Shown here in pieces: positions 14,767-20,177 of a stretch of DNA of 20,177 bases. The stretch covers positions 1 through 20,177 of the forward strand of contig DCTV01000018.1 of the NCBI GenBank assembly GCA_002329665.1, given 5' to 3'. The notes beneath the pieces are model-generated. The model was given only the letters and a program-made list of their open reading frames with translations. It searched no databases and was not told where the DNA came from. The DNA comes from Christensenella sp. UBA1431. Lineage in GTDB: Bacteria; Bacillota; Clostridia; Christensenellales; UBA1431. The position numbers and the translations under genes are program-made. Position 1 is the first letter of the stretch; the number at the start of each line of letters is the position of its first letter.

Positions 14767-15648
14767 TTGGCCTCTCAGGCCCTTCAGAGAATGTTGTTCA
14801 GGTTCCAGCAGACCGAACTGACGGAGCGCGAAATCTACCGGCGCATCGCGAACCGCATCAAGGACGCGCACAACCGCGAAACCCTGCTTCAGATCGCCGA
14901 CGAAGAGCAGCGGCACTACGGCGTATGGGCGGACTACACGAAAAAAGAAGTCCGGCCCGTACGGCGCATGGTCGCCTGGTACGCTTTTTTGGCGAGGGTC
15001 TTCGGCTTCACTTTCGCCATCAAGCGGATGGAAGCGCGCTTCACCGACATGGACAACATCCCGGACGCGCTCCGCGAAGAACTCCTGCGGGAAGTGCCGG
15101 GGGCCGCCGGGGTGTTCGAGGACGAAGAGCGCCACGAACACGAACTCATCAGCATGCTCGAGGAAGAGCGCCTGCGGTACGTGGGTTCCATGGTGCTCGG
15201 GCTCAACGACGCGCTGGTCGAGATCTCGGGGAGCCTGGCCGGCTTCGCTTTCGCGATGCAGGACAACGGCCTGATCTCGCTCGCGGGGCTGATAACCGGC
15301 GTCGCGGCGACGCTGTCGATGACGTCGTCCGAGTTCCTCTCCGCGCGCTCCGAGGGAAAAGAGGCGGTAAAACCCGCTCTTTACACCGGCATCGCCTATC
15401 TTATCACCGTCACGCTGCTGATCCTTCCCTATCTGTTGCTTCCGAGAACGTCCTACCTCGAGGCGCTGTGCGTCATGCTCGGAGTGGTCATTATTATCAT
15501 CGCGTCGTTCAATTATTACATCGCCGTAGCCAAGGACCTGTCCTTCAAGAAACGGTTCCTCGAGATGGCGGGCATCAGCCTGGGCGTCGCGGCGCTGTCG
15601 TTCCTCATCGGCATCCTCGTCAAACAGGCGCTCGGGATAGACCTGTAG
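14767..15648 (+). CDS. Ferritin-like/VIT1 fusion, membrane iron (Fe/Mn) exporter (MbfA-like)
   Basis: 293 residues with two parts. Residues 1-135 are a ferritin-like (erythrin) domain with ligands E22 (TEREIYRR), E47xxH50 (DEEQRHYGVW) and E120xxH123 (EDEERHEHEL). Residues 140-293 are a CCC1/VIT1 transporter with about five membrane helices (GLNDALVEISGSLAGFAFAM, then SMTSSEFLSARSEGKEAV, then two hydrophobic pairs). Family members such as MbfA export iron and protect against peroxide; substrate here is inferred. The start is TTG 14767: AGGGGGAG lies 6 nt upstream and it fits family length, whereas an upstream ATG at 14626 would translate through the DnaA boxes. Confidence 0.87.
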   Translation: MASQALQRMLFRFQQTELTEREIYRRIANRIKDAHNRETLLQIADEEQRHYGVWADYTKKEVRPVRRMVAWYAFLARVFGFTFAIKRMEARFTDMDNIPDALREELLREVPGAAGVFEDEERHEHELISMLEEERLRYVGSMVLGLNDALVEISGSLAGFAFAMQDNGLISLAGLITGVAATLSMTSSEFLSARSEGKEAVKPALYTGIAYLITVTLLILPYLLLPRTSYLEALCVMLGVVIIIIASFNYYIAVAKDLSFKKRFLEMAGISLGVAALSFLIGILVKQALGIDL

Positions 15649-15664
15649 ATTCCCGGAAAATAGA

Positions 15665-15694
15665 TTGTAATTTTTGGAAAGTCCAGTATAGTAT
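15665..15694 (+). promoter_or_regulatory. Candidate promoter of the caspase-SH3b gene
   Basis: TTGTAA (15665-15670), an 18-nt spacer, and TAGTAT (15689-15694). The leader would be about 50 nt. A very strong ribosome binding site (AGGAGGAGG) precedes the ATG at 15752. Confidence 0.45.
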
Positions 15695-15751
15695 AAACAG
15701 TATGATTCGGATGACCCGGATTTCCCCGGTACAGGAGGAGGTCTTCACACA

Positions 15752-17818
15752 ATGGTCAGGCTGCGCACGAAAAGGTTCGCGCTGTTCCTCTCGACGTTGA
15801 TGCTCGCGCTCGCTATCGGGGCATTGTTGCCCGCAAAGGCGGCCTTCGCCGCAAATCCGGTCATCGTACGGGGGCTTTTCGTAGGCTGCGGAGACTACGC
15901 AGGGGATATGTACGACCTCGCGCCGGACACGCTCAACGACGCGAACGAATGCTGCTACGTCTTCAACAACGCCTATTACGACAACGGGTCCCGGGTAAAA
16001 GGGAAAATGGTTCTTAAGACCAATGTCCGGCGGTCCACGCTGCTAAGCTGCCTCAACCCCTCCGGCACGAGCAGCGCCTTTTACGGCGCCGACATAAACG
16101 ACGTCTCCGTTTTCTTCTTCAGCGGCCACGGCGTCGACTTCGACGAATACGGGCGCCCCGCCATCGTAGTGAGCGACGGGAGCGCGGACGATACGGTGTC
16201 GGTCGATGCGCTGGAAGCCGCGCTGCACAAGATACCGGGGACGAAGATCGTCATACTCGACAGCTGTTTTTCGGGCGCCGTGATCGGCAAGTCCTCCTCG
16301 AGGAACGCGGCGCTGGTCCCGTCGGCCAAAGAAGCTTCCCCTACCGCGGGCGCGGCGCCGTCGACCGCCGCGCAAGCCAACCCTTCCCCCACGATAAAGC
16401 CTCCGACGCAGGCCGAGCTTCAGGAATTCGCCGATGCGCTGATCCAGCCTTTCGCCGAAGCGAACCGGACGGCGCGCGACCTTCTGTCCAAGCCCGAGTA
16501 CATCGTGTTCACCGCCTGCGCCGGCTACGATTTCTCCTACAGCGAAGGGGACGGGGCGGACTCGATGGGACTGTTTACGAGGGCCTTTACCGACGGGCTG
16601 GGGCGGCTGGGGCAGCATGCGGCCGACGCCAACACCAACAAGACCGTCACCGTCGACGAGGCGTACGACGCGGCCCGCGACCTGTACTACGATTATTACA
16701 GGGAAAGATCGACCGCCCAGGTCTATCCGAGAAACTCGTCGTACACGCTGATGCGGTACCTGAAAAACGGGGCCGTCGCCAAGGGAAAGCTGAAAACCAG
16801 CTCCAGCGTCTACACCTCCACGCTGTCCCAGAAAACCGTTCTGGGGCGCATTAACGCGGGAACGACCGTAAACGTCTACGGCGCGCTCGGAAACTACTAC
16901 AAGGTGTACTCGGGCGGTTCCTACGGCTACGTACACAAGAGCAGCACTGGCATCGTGTCCGGCACGGCGGAGAAACCCCGTCTGGGCGTGGGGAAGGCGA
17001 AAAAAACGACGTACGTCTATACCTCCACCTCGACTTCCAGCAGGAAGCTGCGGACGCTCGGCGCGGGAACCCGTATGGACATCATGGGCGTTTCGGGCAG
17101 TTATTACATCGTGACGGCCGGGGGCGTGACCGGCTGCGTCCCGGCGAATATGGTCACCGTCGTGTCCGGCTCGGTGGGCCCTGCGCCGACGTCCCGGTAC
17201 GTCCTGGCCGTAGGGAAAACGTCGGGGAGCACGTACGTGTACAAAAGCGCTTCCGCTTCGAGCGCCAAGGTGCGCGCCCTTAAAACAGGCGCGCGGGTGA
17301 CGATCACCTCCGTTTCGTCCGCCTATTATAAGGTCTGGGCATACGGCAACATCGGCTACGTGCCAAGGTCCAAGGTGAACATCGTTTCCGGCACGCTGGG
17401 CGGCAAAGCTCCCAAAAGCACGAACACTTCGATCAACGCCCTGGCGAAAGCCAACGAAAAATGCTACGTCTATTCGTCCGGCACCACGTCTTCGCCCAAA
17501 CGGGGCACGTTAAAAAAAGGCGCGCGCATTTGCGTGCTCAGCGTAAAGGGCAACTTCTACAGGGTCCTGTACAAAGGGAAGACCGGGAGCGTCGTTTCGA
17601 AACGCCTGAAGATACTCACGCCCGAATACTTTTCCGGCGCAGGCGAGGCGAGGTCCAAATGTTACGTCTACAAATCCAGGACCATGACCAGCGCGAAAAA
17701 GCTCACGCTGCATACGGGCGGGTGCGTGAGCATCCTGGGCGTATACGGCAATTTCTACAAGGTCACCGTCAGCGGGGTCAACGGGTATATCCCCGTCAAG
17801 TTCATCAAAGTGCTCTAG
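15752..17818 (+). CDS. Exported caspase-fold (peptidase C14) protein with five SH3b-like repeats
   Basis: 688 residues. A signal peptide (basic MVRLRTKR, hydrophobic 9-27, cleavage near AFA-A at 33/34) precedes a caspase-like domain (about 37-335). Its catalytic dyad is visible: His126 in FFFSGHGVDFDE and Cys172 in VILDSCFSGAVIG. A Ser/Ala/Pro-rich insert (about 185-220) breaks the domain, which continues through YIVFTACAGYDFSYSEG. Five SH3b-like repeats follow, starting near residues 343, 410, 483, 561 and 630, each with an x-Y-V-Y-x-S strand and an NxYKV / GYV ending. SH3b repeats usually bind cell wall, so the mature protein is probably wall-attached. Natural substrate unknown. It is flanked by its own promoter and terminator. 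Confidence 0.9.
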   Translation: MVRLRTKRFALFLSTLMLALAIGALLPAKAAFAANPVIVRGLFVGCGDYAGDMYDLAPDTLNDANECCYVFNNAYYDNGSRVKGKMVLKTNVRRSTLLSCLNPSGTSSAFYGADINDVSVFFFSGHGVDFDEYGRPAIVVSDGSADDTVSVDALEAALHKIPGTKIVILDSCFSGAVIGKSSSRNAALVPSAKEASPTAGAAPSTAAQANPSPTIKPPTQAELQEFADALIQPFAEANRTARDLLSKPEYIVFTACAGYDFSYSEGDGADSMGLFTRAFTDGLGRLGQHAADANTNKTVTVDEAYDAARDLYYDYYRERSTAQVYPRNSSYTLMRYLKNGAVAKGKLKTSSSVYTSTLSQKTVLGRINAGTTVNVYGALGNYYKVYSGGSYGYVHKSSTGIVSGTAEKPRLGVGKAKKTTYVYTSTSTSSRKLRTLGAGTRMDIMGVSGSYYIVTAGGVTGCVPANMVTVVSGSVGPAPTSRYVLAVGKTSGSTYVYKSASASSAKVRALKTGARVTITSVSSAYYKVWAYGNIGYVPRSKVNIVSGTLGGKAPKSTNTSINALAKANEKCYVYSSGTTSSPKRGTLKKGARICVLSVKGNFYRVLYKGKTGSVVSKRLKILTPEYFSGAGEARSKCYVYKSRTMTSAKKLTLHTGGCVSILGVYGNFYKVTVSGVNGYIPVKFIKVL

Positions 17819-17832
17819 TTTTTTTGCGTGCG

Positions 17833-17859
17833 AACGCCTCCCGCGCAGGGAGGCGTTTT
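17833..17859 (+). terminator. Rho-independent terminator of the caspase-SH3b gene
   Basis: The perfect stem AACGCCTCCC (17833-17842) / GGGAGGCGTT (17848-17857) has a 5-nt loop and is followed by TTTTACTTTA. It lies between two convergent genes; in the minus direction the T-tract is poor. Confidence 0.88.
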
Positions 17860-17931
17860 ACTTTATATTCTTAGTCATACAATCGATACGCGCGGACGTT
17901 AATCAGGCTCCTGCGCGCTTTCTCATTCGCT

Positions 17932-20177
17932 CTACGCTTCCGCGTTTTCTTCTCCGGCTTCCTCCCCTTCGTCCTCCCCCTGCAACACGGCGACGGACAC
18001 CACTTCCGTGTCCTCGCCCACGCGCATGAGGCGCACGCCCTGCGTATCGCGGCTGATCCTGGATATGTCGTCGACCTTCATGCGTATGAGCGTGCCGTCC
18101 ATGCTGATGAGCATGAGTTCCTCCGTCCCGTCCACCGCCATCACGCCCACCAGTTCGCCGGTGCGCTCGGTCATGTGCATGATCTTGATGCCCATGCCGC
18201 CGCGGTTCTGCAGGCGGTATTCCTCTTCGCCTGTCCTCTTGCCCATGCCCTTTCGGGTGATGGCCAGTATCTGTGAGCCGGGTTCGACGCGCGCCATGTC
18301 CACCAGTTCGTCGCCCTTGGCGAGGCGTATGCCCCTGACGCCCTGGGCGTTCCTGCCCATCGGCCGGATGTCCTTCTCGTGCATGCGCAACGACTTCCCG
18401 CGGCGCGTCCCCAGCAGGAGTTCGTCGTTCCCGCCGGTCGCCAATACGCGGATGAGTTCGTCGTCCTCCCTGAGGCTGATCGCGATGAGGCCGGTCTTCC
18501 GGATGTTGGAAAGCTCAGAAACGCGCGTTTTCTTCACGAGGCCGCGCCGCGTCGCCATCACGATGAACCGGCTGCCGTTGTTTTCGGGCGAGACCGGGAA
18601 GACGGCCGTCACCTTCTCCCCGCCCGCGAGCTGAAGCATGTTCACGATCGCCGTGCCCCGCGCGTGGCGTCCGGCCAGCGGGAGCTCGAAACACCTGAGC
18701 TGGTGCACGCGCCCGCGGTTGGTGAAGAACAGGAGCTGGCTGTGCGTGGAGGTCACGAACAGCGTTTCGACGAAGTCCTCCTCGCGCGTCTGGAGCGCCG
18801 CGACGCCGCGCCCTCCCCTTCGCTGGCTGCGGTAGGTGTCCACGCCCAGGCGCTTGATATAGCCCAGATGCGTGAGCGTGACGACCATGTCCTCGGGCGT
18901 TATCATGTCCTCGATATCGATGTCGCCCGCCGCCGGCTCGATCGCCGTGCGCCGCTTGTCGGCGTACTTCTTTTTGATCTCCAGCAGTTCGTCCTTGATG
19001 ATCGAACGCACCATGTCCTCGTTTTCCAGCACGGAGCAGAGGTAGGCGATCGTTTCCTTGAGCCTTGCGTACTCCTCGTTGATCTTCTCCCGCTCCAGGC
19101 CGGTCAGCCGCTGCAGGCGCATCTCGAGTATCGCCTGTGCCTGCTTCTCGGAAAGGCCGAAGCGCTCCATCAGGCCTGTGCGCGCCTCGGGCGCAGACGG
19201 GCTCCGCTTGATGAGGGCGATGACCTCGTCGATGTTGTTCAGCGCGATGACCAGGCCTTCCAGGATATGCGCGCGCGCCCGCGCCCGCTCGAGGTCGAAC
19301 GTGGTCCGCCTGATGATCACATCGAACTGGTGGCTGATGTAATGCCCGATGAGTTCCTTTAAGGTAAGCACCTTCGGCTCGCCGTCCACCAGCGCGATCA
19401 TGATCGCCCCGAAGGTCTCCTGCATCTGCGTGTGTTTGTACAGGTAGTTCAACGTGACGTTCGCGTTCACGTCCTTTTTCAGTTCAATGACAACGCGCAT
19501 GCCGTTGCGGTCCGACTCGTCCCTGAGGTCGCTGATGCCCTCGAGTTTCTTGGCGCTGACCAGCTCGGCGATCTTTTCGACGAGGCGCGCCTTGTTCACC
19601 TGGTAGGGCAGTTCGGTCACGACGATGCGCGACCGGTTCGCGCCGTAGGTCTCGATCTCGGCGCGCGCCCGCGTGATGATCTTTCCGCGACCGGTCCTGT
19701 AGGCTTCGCGGATGCCCGACTGCCCCATGATGAGGCCGTGCGTCGGGAAGTCCGGGCCGGGGACATGGCGCATCAGGCCGTCGAGCGTGATGTCCGGGTC
19801 GTCGATCTGCGCGACGACGGCGTCGATCACCTCGCCGAGGTTGTGGGGCGGGATGTTGGTCGCCATCCCGACCGCGATGCCGCCGCTGCCGTTTACCAGC
19901 AGGTTCGGGAAGCGGGAGGGCAGCACGGCGGGCTGTTTGAGCGTTTCGTCGAAGTTGGGGACGAAGTCCACCGTCTCTTTTTCGATGTCGCGAAGCAGCT
20001 CCATCGCGATAGGCGCGAACTTGGCCTCCGTGTAGCGCATGGCCGCAGCGGAGTCGCCGTCGACCGAGCCGAAGTTGCCGTGACCGTTGACGAGCATGTA
20101 CCGCGTGGAGAAGTCCTGCGCCAGCCGCACCAACGCGTCGTACACCGACGAGTCGCCGTGCGGGTGGTATTTGCCCA
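17932..20177 (-). CDS. gyrA: DNA gyrase subunit A (N-terminus cut off by window edge)
   Basis: 748 residues visible; about 80 N-terminal residues lie beyond 20177. Gyrase introduces negative supercoils as an A2B2 complex with GyrB. The active-site tyrosine is in [12 protein letters not shown] (codon 20032-20034). The quinolone-resistance region reads [15 protein letters not shown], with Ser and Asp at the two usual resistance positions, i.e. the sensitive-type sequence. The C-terminal wrapping domain carries the GyrA-box QRRGGRG, which separates GyrA from ParC, and beta-pinwheel repeats. The tail is acidic ([15 protein letters not shown]), as in many GyrA proteins. It converges with the caspase gene; no strong terminator is seen on its own strand. 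Confidence 0.97.
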   Translation of the reverse strand, partial: GKYHPHGDSSVYDALVRLAQDFSTRYMLVNGHGNFGSVDGDSAAAMRYTEAKFAPIAMELLRDIEKETVDFVPNFDETLKQPAVLPSRFPNLLVNGSGGIAVGMATNIPPHNLGEVIDAVVAQIDDPDITLDGLMRHVPGPDFPTHGLIMGQSGIREAYRTGRGKIITRARAEIETYGANRSRIVVTELPYQVNKARLVEKIAELVSAKKLEGISDLRDESDRNGMRVVIELKKDVNANVTLNYLYKHTQMQETFGAIMIALVDGEPKVLTLKELIGHYISHQFDVIIRRTTFDLERARARAHILEGLVIALNNIDEVIALIKRSPSAPEARTGLMERFGLSEKQAQAILEMRLQRLTGLEREKINEEYARLKETIAYLCSVLENEDMVRSIIKDELLEIKKKYADKRRTAIEPAAGDIDIEDMITPEDMVVTLTHLGYIKRLGVDTYRSQRRGGRGVAALQTREEDFVETLFVTSTHSQLLFFTNRGRVHQLRCFELPLAGRHARGTAIVNMLQLAGGEKVTAVFPVSPENNGSRFIVMATRRGLVKKTRVSELSNIRKTGLIAISLREDDELIRVLATGGNDELLLGTRRGKSLRMHEKDIRPMGRNAQGVRGIRLAKGDELVDMARVEPGSQILAITRKGMGKRTGEEEYRLQNRGGMGIKIMHMTERTGELVGVMAVDGTEELMLISMDGTLIRMKVDDISRISRDTQGVRLMRVGEDTEVVSVAVLQGEDEGEEAGEENAEA

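Noticed and set aside
17932..20177. ParC (topoisomerase IV) instead of GyrA
   Set aside because: The GyrA-box QRRGGRG and acidic tail are present, which fit GyrA.

Overview
The window reads as chromosomal DNA of a GC-rich, probably anaerobic and probably spore-forming member of the Clostridia. The evidence is indirect: an NfnAB-type transhydrogenase pair, a DUF2935 protein, a ferritin-like protein of the kind common in clostridial spore coats, Gram-positive ribosome binding sites (GGAGG) in front of most genes, good sigma-A promoters, and one possible sigma-G promoter. No phage, transposase, CRISPR array or rRNA was seen.

Layout. 1-1634: the end of nfnA overlapping gltA/nfnB, closed by a bidirectional terminator. 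1658-2170 (minus): a ferritin-like diiron protein. 2171-2720: no intact gene, only what look like remnants of two decayed genes. 2721-2929: a 56-codon basic hydrophilic gene with a sigma-G-like promoter and its own terminator. 3058-3792: a zinc-ribbon membrane protein. 3793-4294: a probable frameshifted gene end and a minus-strand terminator. 4295-7135 (minus): a 946-residue PAS/GAF/GGDEF/HD-GYP cyclic-di-GMP protein. 7252-7482 (minus): a truncated Abi-family protein in an AT-rich patch. 7835-8755 (minus): a DUF2935 protein.

8888-12413 (minus) is a translation block: argS and serS share a sigma-A promoter. Two tRNA-Ser genes (TGA and GCT anticodons) follow, with their own perfect consensus promoter overlapping the serS stop codon, and a 30-bp palindrome closes the block. 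12435-13226 (minus) is uppP, divergent from ychF (13456-14556, plus). The gap after ychF holds three DnaA boxes in 60 bp. Next come a ferritin-like/VIT1 iron exporter (14767-15648) and an exported caspase-fold protease with five SH3b-like repeats (15752-17818). The window ends inside gyrA (17932-20177, minus).

How the genes relate. Most are housekeeping: redox balancing, two aminoacyl-tRNA synthetases with cognate tRNA-Ser genes, cell-wall lipid carrier recycling, a translation-associated ATPase, and gyrase. Three separate proteins carry helical-bundle metal sites (ferritin-like, DUF2935, ferritin-VIT1), which suggests attention to iron or oxygen stress. The less ordinary items are the DnaA-box cluster in a gyrA/serS neighbourhood, the exported caspase-SH3b protein, the small putative forespore gene, and several decayed or truncated genes between 2.2 and 7.5 kb. 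I did not find a clearly new multi-gene system.
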